Source of the DNA: Caballeronia sp. dw_19
Lineage (GTDB): Bacteria > Pseudomonadota > Gammaproteobacteria > Burkholderiales > Burkholderiaceae
Direction: 5' to 3'
DNA: 64,000 bases
NCBI RefSeq assembly: GCF_018449515.1
Contig: NZ_JAAVUQ010000002.1
Coordinates: 248,001 to 312,000, forward strand
The notes under the pieces were generated by a model. That model saw only the letters and a list, made by a program, of their open reading frames with translations, did not search any database and had not been told where the DNA came from. Position numbers and translations under genes: made by a program. Positions within the stretch are counted from its first letter, which is position 1. Every line of letters starts with the position of its first letter. Positions 8,191-16,167 of this stretch are shown piece after piece.

Positions 8191-9612
8191 TCAGTGCGGC
8201 AACAACTTTCCGGGATTGAGGATGTTCAGCGGATCCAGGGCGGCCTTGATCGCGCGCATGGCTGCAAGTTCGGCCGGGGTACGCGACAACGCCAGCACCT
8301 TCAGCTTCTTCGTGCCAATGCCGTGTTCCGCCGATACCGAGCCGCCCATCTCGCCGGTCACGCCATACACCACGGCTTGCACCTTGGGCGCGGTGTCTCG
8401 CGGCCAGTCGGGTTCCTGAACGACGATATGCAGATTGCCGTCGCCGAGATGTCCATAGATCAGGATGGTCGCGTTGGGCCAGTGTTCGCGAAGCTGCTGT
8501 TCGCATCGGCGGGCGGCTTCGCCCACATCGGCGATCGAGAAGCTGACATCGAAGGAAACGCGGCCTGGAATCAGCCGCTGATACTCGCCGGGCGCGTCGC
8601 GAATGGCCCAGAACGCAGCTGCATCCGACTCGGATGAAGCCAGCGCGGCATCGCTAAGCAGTCCTTCTTCGAGCATGCCCGAGAGGAAGTCTTCGAAGGC
8701 ACCGGCCTGACGTTCGGGATCGGCGCCGCTGCTTTCCAGCAGCACGTAGAAGGCATGTTTCCCTTCAAGTGGCGCGCGTAATTCGGGCAAGCGCGACAGC
8801 ACGAAATCGTAATAACCCGGCCACATGACTTCGAATGCGGAGACACCCGCCGGCAGGCTTTCTTGCGCGCGCCGCAACAACGTGGTCACGGCGTCGTAGT
8901 TCGGCAGGCCGCACCATGCCGTGGATACCGCGCGGGGCTTCGGCCGCAAGCGCAGCACGGCGCGCGTGATGACGGCCAGCGTTCCTTCGCTGCCGATCAA
9001 CAGGTTGCGCAGGTCATACCCCGTGTTGTTCTTGATCATCTTGCGCAAGCCGCCGACGATGCTGCCATCCGCCAGCACGGCTTCTATATCGAGTACCTGG
9101 TCGCGCATCATCCCGTACTTGATCACGCGATTGCCCCCCGCGTTGGTCGCGAGATTGCCGCCGATCGTGCAGCTTCCGCGCGCACCGAGATCGAGTGGAA
9201 ACATGAAGCCCGCAGCGTCCGCTGCTTCCTGGACGATCTGCAGCGGCGTGCCGGACAGCACGGTCATGGACGCGCTGACTGCGTCGATACTTTCAATGCC
9301 GTTCATCAGTTCCAGGCTCAACGCCACTTCGCCGCCGAGGAAAGTCGCGCCCCCGGCGAGTCCCGTCAAGCCGCCTTGCGTGACGACCGCCTGTCCGTGC
9401 TCGTGGCAGATCCGCAGCGCAGTGGCAACGTGTTCCGTATTGCGCGGCCGGATCAACGCAAGCGGCTCCTCGCACGGCATGCGGCTCGAGTCCGAATTCT
9501 TCCTTCCGGCGAACTCGTGCGGCAGGCTGACTACATCGGCTCCGAGCGCCTCGCGCAGCGCGTTCACAACGTGCTGGGAAGGGTTGCGCTCAGGGGACGG
9601 TTGTTCGTGCAT
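8191..9612 (-). CDS. FAD-linked oxidase (GlcD / D-lactate dehydrogenase type)
   Basis: A 473-residue flavoprotein with an N-terminal FAD_binding_4 domain (PRNTEHVATALRICHEHG, GGLTGLAGGAT, GGNLATNAGG) and a C-terminal FAD-oxidase_C domain (YGHLGDGNLHIVV, SAEHGIGTKK). This family oxidises 2-hydroxy acids such as D-lactate or glycolate to keto acids. ATG 9612 (MHEQPSP) has GGAGAGA upstream; the frame to 9690 is an upstream extension without a ribosome site. It heads the transporter operon, so it probably oxidises a hydroxy-acid intermediate of the imported sugar. Substrate is inference. Confidence 0.9.
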   Translation of the reverse strand: MHEQPSPERNPSQHVVNALREALGADVVSLPHEFAGRKNSDSSRMPCEEPLALIRPRNTEHVATALRICHEHGQAVVTQGGLTGLAGGATFLGGEVALSLELMNGIESIDAVSASMTVLSGTPLQIVQEAADAAGFMFPLDLGARGSCTIGGNLATNAGGNRVIKYGMMRDQVLDIEAVLADGSIVGGLRKMIKNNTGYDLRNLLIGSEGTLAVITRAVLRLRPKPRAVSTAWCGLPNYDAVTTLLRRAQESLPAGVSAFEVMWPGYYDFVLSRLPELRAPLEGKHAFYVLLESSGADPERQAGAFEDFLSGMLEEGLLSDAALASSESDAAAFWAIRDAPGEYQRLIPGRVSFDVSFSIADVGEAARRCEQQLREHWPNATILIYGHLGDGNLHIVVQEPDWPRDTAPKVQAVVYGVTGEMGGSVSAEHGIGTKKLKVLALSRTPAELAAMRAIKAALDPLNILNPGKLLPH

Positions 9613-9902
9613 CGAATCTCTCCAGCGGGTTGGCGTGCGGTGCTCTTGAAGCGCCGCCTTGCCTTGCGGTCGAATTTGCGTATGACGCAACGTTAGCGGG
9701 GATAACGTTGTGTCTGCACATCATGAACGATAGTATAGCTATCATTGAACGGAAAAGCAGAGCTTGTTCTTTGGGGAAAACCCCCATGTTTTGAAATTTC
9801 GTTAAAGTTATCATTATTAAAACTAACGTTTAGCCTTCGATGAATTTCACGCTGATGGCTCATCAAGGCGAAGCGGCTTGCAATTTCAAGGAGATGGACC
9901 CG
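9613..9902. promoter_or_regulatory. divergent control region with inverted repeats
   Basis: This gap separates the two divergent operons of the sugar locus. It is AT-rich between about 9720 and 9840. Seen: AACGTTA at 9689-9695 inverted as TAACGTT at 9703-9709, with a third TAACGTT at 9824-9830; GATAG/CTATC at 9729-9743; and the palindrome GAAATTTC at 9793-9800. RpiR-family proteins often bind GAAA/TTTC-type palindromes, so 9793-9800 is a candidate operator for the regulator at 3602-4459. Confidence 0.5.
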
Positions 9903-10553
9903 ATGCAATGGCCTGAACCGCGTTCCTTCGATGTCGACTTGCAGACCGGCTTGATGACCGGCACTGACTCGCGCTATCAGAAATTCCTGCGCGACCTGGG
10001 CGGGTTGTATGCCGATCCCGCCGCGTTCGACGCGCTCGCAGCCGTTCGCGGCGATGAGGTGGTGTATGAAGTCACCGATCACCGGCCCAACAGCAACCCG
10101 GGCGACCTGATCACGGGCGTAACCCGCATGAGTCCCGGCAAGGTAGGCGACGAGTTCTTCATGACGCGCGGCCACATTCATGCGGCTATCGACAGGCCCG
10201 AGTTGTACTTCGGCCTCAAGGGGTTCGGTGTGATGGTGATGGAGTCGCCGACGGGCGATACGCGTGTGGTCGAGATCAAGGCAAACACGGCCTGTTATGT
10301 GCCGCCGAGGTGGATTCACCGGTCAGTGAATCTTGGGCAGGACGACTTCGTGATGCTGTTCTGCTATCCGGCGGATTCGGGTCAGGACTACGCGATCATC
10401 GAGCAGTCGAACGGCATGAAGCTGCGCATTGTGGATGACGGTGCGGGCTCGTGGCGCAGCGTACCCAACCCGCAGTACAAGCCGCGCACGGAGCAGGAAG
10501 TCGAGGCTTTGCTGGCGCGTGGCGTCATGGCCGCGGAAGGAGCGACGCGATGA
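9903..10553 (+). CDS. cupin-type glucose-6-phosphate isomerase family protein
   Basis: 216 residues, PF06560 (archaeal-type PGI). Metal ligands are visible as His91, His93 (GHIHA), Glu100 (ELYFGLKG) and His139 (WIHR), with the H-x-H-x6-E spacing of the archaeal enzyme. The family isomerises an aldose phosphate to a ketose phosphate. The start at 9903 is preferred because AAGGAG (9888-9893) sits nine nt upstream; ATG 9840 has no ribosome site and ATG 9894 is too close. It overlaps the next gene by ATGA. The true substrate here may be a sugar other than glucose 6-phosphate. Confidence 0.83.
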   Translation: MQWPEPRSFDVDLQTGLMTGTDSRYQKFLRDLGGLYADPAAFDALAAVRGDEVVYEVTDHRPNSNPGDLITGVTRMSPGKVGDEFFMTRGHIHAAIDRPELYFGLKGFGVMVMESPTGDTRVVEIKANTACYVPPRWIHRSVNLGQDDFVMLFCYPADSGQDYAIIEQSNGMKLRIVDDGAGSWRSVPNPQYKPRTEQEVEALLARGVMAAEGATR

Positions 10554-11521
10554 CAATTTATCAACCCGCCACCCGGCCCACGTTCTATTTCATCGGCGTG
10601 ACGACCGGGCAAAGTTCGATCATGCGCGTGTTCCCCGAGTGGGCGAAACATCTCGGTCTTGGCGACGTGGAAATGAAGGGCATCGATTTCCAGCCGCATG
10701 CGTCGCCCGACGCGTACCGGGAAGCGGTTGAATTCCTCAAGCACGATCCGCTGTCGCTTGGCGCATTGGTCACCACGCACAAGATTGATTTGTACGCTGC
10801 GTGCCAGGATCTCTTCGATTTCATCGATCCCACCGCGCGGACCATGGGCGAAACAAGCTGCCTCTCGAAGCAGAATGGACAATTCATCTGTCATGCTAAA
10901 GATCCGATCACGTCGGGTTTTGCGCTCGATGGTTTCCTCCACAAGGATCACTTCGCCACCACCGGCGCGGAAGTTTTTTCGATGGGCGCGGGCGGCTCGA
11001 CCATCGCGCTGACCTGGCATCTGATGCAAAAGGAACGTGGCGCAAATCGGCCGTCGAAGGTCATTGTGTCGAATCGGTCGGCTGGCAGGCTGGAGGAAAT
11101 CGAACGTATCCATCGCGAGCTGAAATTCGATGTTCCATGCGAATATGTCGTTGCGCCGAAGGCCGAAGATAACGACGCTGTCTTGCGGCGTTTATCGCCG
11201 GGTGCGTTGGTGATCAACGCCACCGGACTGGGCAAGGACGCACCGGGTTCGCCGTTGAGCGACGCGGCCGTATTCCCGGAGCGCGCGGTCGTGTGGGATC
11301 TGAACTATCGCGGCAACCTGGTTTTCCTCGATCAGGCAAGGGCTCAGGAAACCGCACGCGCGCTGCAGATTGAGGACGGCTGGACCTACTTCATCTATGG
11401 CTGGACCCGCGTGATCGCGGAAGTCTTTCATGTCGAGATTCCGGTGCGCGGCCCCGCGTTCGACGAGATCAGCCGGATCGCGGCCCAAGCCGGCAAACCG
11501 GCACCCGCCAAACCCATCTAA
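10550..11521 (+). CDS. shikimate dehydrogenase-like (AroE family) oxidoreductase
   Basis: 323 residues, longer than housekeeping AroE (about 270-290). The N-terminal substrate domain has ALVTTHKID with the family lysine (Lys78); a Rossmann loop GAGGS follows at 146-150, and INATGLG later. ATG 10550 overlaps the cupin stop (ATGA) and has GGAAGGAG upstream, so the two are translationally coupled. Set in a sugar-uptake locus, it is probably a dehydrogenase for a catabolic cyclitol, keto-sugar or sugar acid rather than the aromatic pathway. That assignment is inference. Confidence 0.8.
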   Translation: MTIYQPATRPTFYFIGVTTGQSSIMRVFPEWAKHLGLGDVEMKGIDFQPHASPDAYREAVEFLKHDPLSLGALVTTHKIDLYAACQDLFDFIDPTARTMGETSCLSKQNGQFICHAKDPITSGFALDGFLHKDHFATTGAEVFSMGAGGSTIALTWHLMQKERGANRPSKVIVSNRSAGRLEEIERIHRELKFDVPCEYVVAPKAEDNDAVLRRLSPGALVINATGLGKDAPGSPLSDAAVFPERAVVWDLNYRGNLVFLDQARAQETARALQIEDGWTYFIYGWTRVIAEVFHVEIPVRGPAFDEISRIAAQAGKPAPAKPI

Positions 11522-11531
11522 GGATCAATGC

Positions 11532-12305
11532 ATGTATCTCGACAAGTTCAAGCTGACCGGCAAGATTGCTGTTGTCACCGGCGCGGCGCGAGGCATCGGT
11601 CTCGCTACCACCGAGGCGCTGGCCGAAGCCGGCGCGCTCGTTGTTCTCACGGACATGGACGCTGACCTGCTTGCCAAGGCTGCTGAAACGCTGGCATCGA
11701 AGGGCTTGCGTGTGGAGACCGAACGCTTCGATGTCACCGACCCGGCCGCTGCCCAGCGTGTCAACGACGCCGTCGTCGCGCGCCATGGGCGCGTGGATGT
11801 GCTGGTCAACAATGCGGGCATCGCGATCTCGAATCATCCGGCTGAAACCATGGCCGACGAGGTCTGGAACAAGGTCATCGACGTCAATCTCAATGGCGTG
11901 TTCTGGGCCTGCCGCGCGTTCGGCAAGGGCATGCTCGAGCGCGGTTCAGGGAGCATTGTGAACGTGGGCTCCATGTCGGGGTTTATCGTCAACCGGCCGC
12001 AGGAGCAGGCGAACTACAACGCGTCGAAGGCGGCGGTTCATCATCTGACGAAGTCGCTGGCAGCGGAGTGGGGCGCGCGGGGCGTGCGGGTGAATGCCGT
12101 CGCGCCGACGTATATCGACACCGAGATGAATAGCTATGTCTACGAGGACAAGGAAAAGTTGCAGCACTGGGTTGGCGGTACCCCGATGAACCGGATGGGA
12201 CGCGTTGATGAAGTGGCGTCGGTCATTCTGTTCCTCGCCAGCGATGCAGCAAGCCTGATGACCGGATCGATCGTCCTCGCCGACGGCGGTTATGTCTGCT
12301 GGTGA
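11532..12305 (+). CDS. SDR family oxidoreductase
   Basis: 257 residues of the classical SDR type. TGAARGIG is at 17-23, NNAG at 93-96, and the catalytic residues are Ser147, Tyr162 and Lys166 (YNASK). The C-terminal DGGYVCW is typical of polyol/sugar-acid dehydrogenases. The start at 11532 has AGGAT upstream and lies 10 nt after the AroE-like stop. It overlaps the metallo-hydrolase start by 14 nt. It likely performs a second NAD(P)-dependent step on the imported sugar. Confidence 0.88.
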   Translation: MYLDKFKLTGKIAVVTGAARGIGLATTEALAEAGALVVLTDMDADLLAKAAETLASKGLRVETERFDVTDPAAAQRVNDAVVARHGRVDVLVNNAGIAISNHPAETMADEVWNKVIDVNLNGVFWACRAFGKGMLERGSGSIVNVGSMSGFIVNRPQEQANYNASKAAVHHLTKSLAAEWGARGVRVNAVAPTYIDTEMNSYVYEDKEKLQHWVGGTPMNRMGRVDEVASVILFLASDAASLMTGSIVLADGGYVCW

Positions 12306-13188
12306 TTCTTCTACGTTGCCAAGCCTTCGCGTTGAAACCTTCGATACGTCCTTGCGTGATCGGCTTCTTGATCCCCGCTCGGGGCCGGGAACTGATGAAC
12401 TGACGTTGCACTGGTTGGGGCAGGCGGGTTTTGTGATCGAGTTCGACCGGTTCAGGATGTTGATCGATCCCTACCTGTCGGATTCGCTGGCGGAGAAATA
12501 CCAGGGCGCAAAATTTCCGCACGCGAGGATGATGGCGGCGCCCATTCTGCCCGATGAACTGGACAGGCTGGATATCGTGCTGTGCACGCACCGGCATACG
12601 GATCACATGGACCCGGGGACGTTGCAGCCGCTGGCGCGGAGATTTCCGCAAGCTCGTTTCGTCGTGCCCGCTGCGGTGGTCGATGAAGCGGTCAAGCGAT
12701 GCGGAGTTGGCATCGACCGGTTGATTGCGGTGAATGCGGGCGACCGGGCGGAGATTCTTGATGGGTGTTTTGTCACGCCCATAGCGTCTGCGCATGAGAC
12801 GCTGGACCGGGACGCGAACGGGAATTATCCGTGGCTCGGTTATGTGATAGATACCGGGGGCATTCGTTTGTATCATTCGGGCGATTGCATTCCCTACCCG
12901 GGTCTTGAGGAAGCGGTCGCTGCGTATGCCCCGCATGTCGCGTTGCTGCCGGTCAACGGACGCGATGCGCAGCGTAGCGGAAATGGCGTGCCGGGCAATT
13001 TCACGCTTGATGAAGCGGTGGCGTTGGCGCGCAACGGCGGCGCTCAAGCGATGATCGCGCATCACTATGGCTTGTTCGATTTCAACACGATATCGGCTGA
13101 TGTGGTTGATCAGCGGATCGCGACTGAGAAGGCCAAGGGGTTCGAGATGTTTCGTGCGCAAGAGGGGTATGGCTGGCGTTTGCGCTAG
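12292..13188 (+). CDS. metallo-beta-lactamase fold hydrolase (UlaG-like)
   Basis: 298 residues. The MBL metal motif THRHTDH lies near 98-104, followed by later ligands SAHE and YHSGD, and a C-terminal AHHYGLFD that resembles UlaG-type proteins. UlaG is the lactonase for L-ascorbate 6-phosphate, so this may open a sugar lactone (phosphate) formed by the dehydrogenases upstream. ATG 12292 lies inside the SDR end, a 14-nt overlap, and no separate ribosome site is obvious. It is the last gene of the rightward operon. Confidence 0.82.
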   Translation: MSAGDSSTLPSLRVETFDTSLRDRLLDPRSGPGTDELTLHWLGQAGFVIEFDRFRMLIDPYLSDSLAEKYQGAKFPHARMMAAPILPDELDRLDIVLCTHRHTDHMDPGTLQPLARRFPQARFVVPAAVVDEAVKRCGVGIDRLIAVNAGDRAEILDGCFVTPIASAHETLDRDANGNYPWLGYVIDTGGIRLYHSGDCIPYPGLEEAVAAYAPHVALLPVNGRDAQRSGNGVPGNFTLDEAVALARNGGAQAMIAHHYGLFDFNTISADVVDQRIATEKAKGFEMFRAQEGYGWRLR

Positions 13189-13282
13189 CGTGCCGAATAG
13201 CCCGGAACCTCACAATCCGTGAATAGCTAAAGAAAACGGCTGGAACCTGCCATTTCCGGGTCCGGCTGCCCATGATATTCTA

Positions 13283-13298
13283 GGTGCACTTGTACACC
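13283..13298. promoter_or_regulatory. palindromic operator upstream of the small HTH gene
   Basis: A 16-bp imperfect palindrome, GGTGCACTTGTACACC (6 of 8 positions symmetric), 13 nt before ATG 13312. A near copy lies at 13546-13561 on the other side of the gene. It is probably an autoregulatory site of the encoded HTH protein. Confidence 0.55.
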
Positions 13299-13311
13299 AT
13301 CTGTAAGAGCT

Positions 13312-13542
13312 ATGAACGAGGTTCTTGATAACGGCATTGCACTGCGCGCGCTTATTGAGCAGGCTGGTATTACACAGGCTGACGCGCTTGCGGCCCTTAA
13401 TAAGGGACAAGCATTCCCCATTGCGCTATCGACATGGAAAGCGTATCTCGCGGCACCAGATAGCGCGCGGCGCCGGGTATGCCCCGACAACGTTCTTGAT
13501 CATGCTCGAAAAACTATCTTAAAGGTCGTGAAAGGGCGTTGA
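13312..13542 (+). CDS. small helix-turn-helix protein (Cro/XRE-like, hypothetical)
   Basis: 76 residues. ITQADALAALNKG followed by PIALSTWKAYLA (about 20-47) reads as a helix-turn-helix, and the rest is short and basic at the end (ILKVVKGR). I cannot name a characterised homologue. The gene is flanked by two near-identical palindromes (13283-13298 and 13546-13561). The second lies inside the promoter of the DUF29 gene, so the protein is probably a repressor of itself and of that gene. It could also be a phage-derived regulator. Confidence 0.65.
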   Translation: MNEVLDNGIALRALIEQAGITQADALAALNKGQAFPIALSTWKAYLAAPDSARRRVCPDNVLDHARKTILKVVKGR

Positions 13543-13567
13543 CGTGGTGCACAAGTGCATCAATAAT
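13539..13567 (+). promoter_or_regulatory. promoter of the DUF29 gene with an operator in its spacer
   Basis: TTGACG (13539-13544) and AATAAT (13562-13567) are spaced by exactly 17 nt. The spacer contains the palindrome GGTGCACAAGTGCATC (13546-13561). The -35 box overlaps the stop codon of the HTH gene. Bound repressor would block RNA polymerase directly. Confidence 0.6.
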
Positions 13568-13595
13568 CTACTCATTGTCTCGATATGGAACAATC

Positions 13596-14033
13596 ATGGG
13601 AACGAGATACGAACAAGACGTGGTGGCGTGGGCCAACGAGCAAGCAGGGCTGTTACGCGCGGGCAAGCTAACCGCTATCGACGTTGAGCACATTGCAGAG
13701 GAGATTGAGGACGTGGGCAAAAGCGAGCAACGCGAACTGGCGAGCCGCATGCCGGTGCTGCTGGCTCATCTTCTGAAGTGGCAACACCAGCCGGGACGGC
13801 GTAGCAAGAGCTGGCAGTTCACGATTCGTACGCAGCGCAAAGAGGTGGCCTACGTGCTGAGTGAAGCGCCGAGTTTGCGCGGCAAGTTCGGCGACGAGGC
13901 GTGGCTCGACATTGTTTGGTCCAAAGCACGGAGCATAGCGAGTAACGAAACTGGCCTGGACCTCGACGCGTTCCCCGAGGCGTTCCCGTGGCAAGTCGAT
14001 GAGGTATTGTCGTCAGAGTTTTACGCTGAATAG
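13596..14033 (+). CDS. DUF29 family protein
   Basis: 145 residues with the DUF29 pattern: TRYEQDVVAWANEQAGLLR, DVEHIAEEIEDVGKSEQREL, LLAHLLKWQHQPG, SWQFTIRTQR and FPWQVDEVL. ATG 13596 (MGTRYEQD) matches the family start; the frame to 13539 overlaps the promoter. The family has no established biochemical role. Gene control looks tied to the HTH protein upstream through the shared operator. It is predicted soluble and largely helical. Confidence 0.85.
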   Translation: MGTRYEQDVVAWANEQAGLLRAGKLTAIDVEHIAEEIEDVGKSEQRELASRMPVLLAHLLKWQHQPGRRSKSWQFTIRTQRKEVAYVLSEAPSLRGKFGDEAWLDIVWSKARSIASNETGLDLDAFPEAFPWQVDEVLSSEFYAE

Positions 14034-14100
14034 CGGAAAAGACCATGGCGCGAGCTGCGCCCCGCATGACGGCCGGTAGCCGAAAATTTGGAGGGTGGCG

Positions 14101-14235
14101 GTGAACACATTTGGACGTTGTGTGACGATGTTATCGCTCGTCGTTACGTTGCTTTCGTTGACAGGCTGCAATACGGTGGCCGGAGTCGGTGAGGATATCT
14201 CGGGTTCAGCCCGTACTGTTCAACACGCCCTGTAG
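14101..14235 (+). CDS. entericidin-like small lipoprotein
   Basis: A 44-residue protein. GTG 14101 has GGAGG (14090-14094) six nt upstream. The N-terminus holds a hydrophobic stretch (MLSLVVTLLSL) and a lipobox LTGC with Cys23. The mature part NTVAGVGEDISGSAR matches the short entericidin A/B pattern (N-T-x-x-G-x-G-x-D-I). Entericidins are membrane lipoproteins of a toxin/antidote pair linked to stationary-phase lysis. Only one member is seen here. This gene is easily missed because of its length and GTG start. Confidence 0.8.
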   Translation: MNTFGRCVTMLSLVVTLLSLTGCNTVAGVGEDISGSARTVQHAL

Positions 14236-14378
14236 CGCTTGACGGCTATATCGACAACTGCCTCGTGACTGGTAACTGTCAAGGCACATTTGACGTGCTG
14301 GAAAACACAGGGCAGCAATGGTGGCGTGGGTTAATCGCCTCATGTGTTATCCGTTATACAAAGGCAAGGCGCAAGAAC

Positions 14379-15140
14379 GTGACGACCCCCCAACGGCAGC
14401 CACTGCTGCAAGCAATCGATGCCGATAAGGCCAAGCTGGACGCAGCGCGTCCGCTGCCCGCTCACACGCTCGCGTCGTTACGCGAAAAACTGATGCTGGA
14501 ATGGACGTATCACTCGAATGCGATCGAGGGAAACACGCTCACGCTTCGTGAGACGAAGGTGGTGCTTGAGGGCATCACGGTTGGAGGCAAGTCGCTGCGC
14601 GAACACTTCGAGGCCACGAACCACCGCGACGCGATCCTTTTTGTGGAGGAGATCGTCGGGAAGAACGAGGTGCTCACGGAGTGGCAGATACGGAATATTC
14701 ATAGCCTCGTGCTGAAGACTATCGACGACAAGGGCGCTGGCCGCTATCGGCAGGAGAACGTGGTGATCGCTGGTGCGAGCACGACACCGCCCGATTTTCT
14801 CCATCTTCCGCAGGAAATGAAGTCGCTGATCGAGTGGCACGAAAAAGCAGGGCAAATGCACGTGGTCGAACGTGCGTCCGAACTGCACACGCGATTCGTC
14901 AAGATCCACCCGTTCGTCGACGGAAATGGCCGGACCGGGCGCCTGCTTCTCAACTTCGAGTTGATGAAGGCCGGCTATCCCCCCGCAATCATCCGGAAAG
15001 AGGACAGGTTGGACTACTACGATTCGCTAGATGAGGCGTGCGCGAATGGCGATTTCAGCGGCATTACGCAACTGGTAGCGAACTCGGTGCAGCGTTCGCT
15101 CGACACGTATCTCGACGTTTTGGGGTTGCGTAAAGCGTAA
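14379..15140 (+). CDS. Fic/DOC family protein (predicted AMPylase, class II)
   Basis: About 253 residues from GTG 14379; the frame is open to 14265 but has no better start. The active-site loop HPFVDGNGRTGR is at 177-188 and is intact. An N-terminal inhibitory helix with the S-x-x-x-E-G motif (Ser46, Glu50, Gly51 in SNAIEGN) marks it as a self-inhibited class II Fic enzyme that would modify target proteins with AMP. Target unknown. No separate antitoxin is adjacent, in line with built-in inhibition. The weak ribosome site makes the start uncertain. Confidence 0.85.
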   Translation: MTTPQRQPLLQAIDADKAKLDAARPLPAHTLASLREKLMLEWTYHSNAIEGNTLTLRETKVVLEGITVGGKSLREHFEATNHRDAILFVEEIVGKNEVLTEWQIRNIHSLVLKTIDDKGAGRYRQENVVIAGASTTPPDFLHLPQEMKSLIEWHEKAGQMHVVERASELHTRFVKIHPFVDGNGRTGRLLLNFELMKAGYPPAIIRKEDRLDYYDSLDEACANGDFSGITQLVANSVQRSLDTYLDVLGLRKA

Positions 15141-15251
15141 CGTAACGAACACCGGCGATAACGAGCCGCGGATCGCGGACCTGTTCCGACAAATTGATTT
15201 CCGGTCGAATCCGGGGCGCTGGCGACCACCAACCTTAACCGCCCGACGGTC

Positions 15252-16046
15252 TCAATCCGCAAGCCCCTCAAGCAACGCAACCGCAAGCCCTGCCGGCGCC
15301 GCTGCAATGCCATTCGCATTCGAGCCTAGCGGCGCACCGGCAAGGTCAGTGACCTGACCTCCAGCTTCCCGGACCAGCAACGCACCCGCGACCCAGTCGT
15401 ATAAATCGTTGCCGGTTTCCCAATAGGCATCCAGCCGTCCCGCAGCCACATAAGCCAACTGCAGCGACGCCGAAGCCATCTGCCGCACGACAAACACGCG
15501 CCGGGACATTGCGCCAAGTAACGCAACCGATCGACGGTGTTCGTCCTCGTCGCCGTATCCGAAGGGAGGCAACGCGGTAGCAACAACCGCCGTGCGTAAA
15601 TCCGACTTTCCCGATACCCGCAAGAGCGCACCGTTAAGTGCCGCACCGCCGAATTCTGTCGCGACGAAAAGCTCATGCAGCGATGGTTCGTAGACGATTG
15701 AAAAGACCGTGCGGCCCTCGCTGATCAAAGCCAGCGAACTGGACCATAGCGGCAATCCCTGAATGTAGTGATACGCGCCGTCAATCGGGTCATAGACCCA
15801 ATACGGTCTCGCAGCAGCTTCATCAGGGCTATCCGGCTGCGCCTCCGAACCGGACCATCCAATGTCCGGATAATGTTGGCTGAGCGCCGTTTGCATCACC
15901 GTTTTGGCCCATGTGCTTGCTTGAGTGACGCGTTGTATGAGCTGATTGACTGTCTCGTCCGGCTTGGGCGGCACGGCCGATGCGGCCAACTGATCGGTGA
16001 TGCCACGGATCAAGGCGGATAAAAGATAAGGATCGCTAATTGTCAT
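15252..16046 (-). CDS. inositol monophosphatase family protein
   Basis: 264 residues. The metal site is visible as Glu69 (GSEAQ) and DPIDG (Asp86, Asp89), and a late WETGNDLYDWVAG segment carries the third Asp. The usual DPIDGTxNF reads DPIDGAYHY here, so two conserved positions after the motif differ. Members dephosphorylate inositol 1-phosphate, other sugar phosphates or PAP. The gene is divergent from the TetR regulator 121 nt away, which may control it. Substrate is open. Confidence 0.85.
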   Translation of the reverse strand: MTISDPYLLSALIRGITDQLAASAVPPKPDETVNQLIQRVTQASTWAKTVMQTALSQHYPDIGWSGSEAQPDSPDEAAARPYWVYDPIDGAYHYIQGLPLWSSSLALISEGRTVFSIVYEPSLHELFVATEFGGAALNGALLRVSGKSDLRTAVVATALPPFGYGDEDEHRRSVALLGAMSRRVFVVRQMASASLQLAYVAAGRLDAYWETGNDLYDWVAGALLVREAGGQVTDLAGAPLGSNANGIAAAPAGLAVALLEGLAD

Positions 16047-16167
16047 GAAATAAGGGCGGTGGTCAGGGGCAGGCTTTCAACCCGGAAAGGAATCGATCAG
16101 CACATTTGTCGATATGTTTGATAGATAATACGAGCACAAGCTCACATCGGCTACTCGCATTCCGGAC

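Noticed and set aside
12223..13161. 312-codon antisense frame over the UlaG-like gene
   Set aside because: No ribosome site; the plus-strand gene has clear metal motifs.
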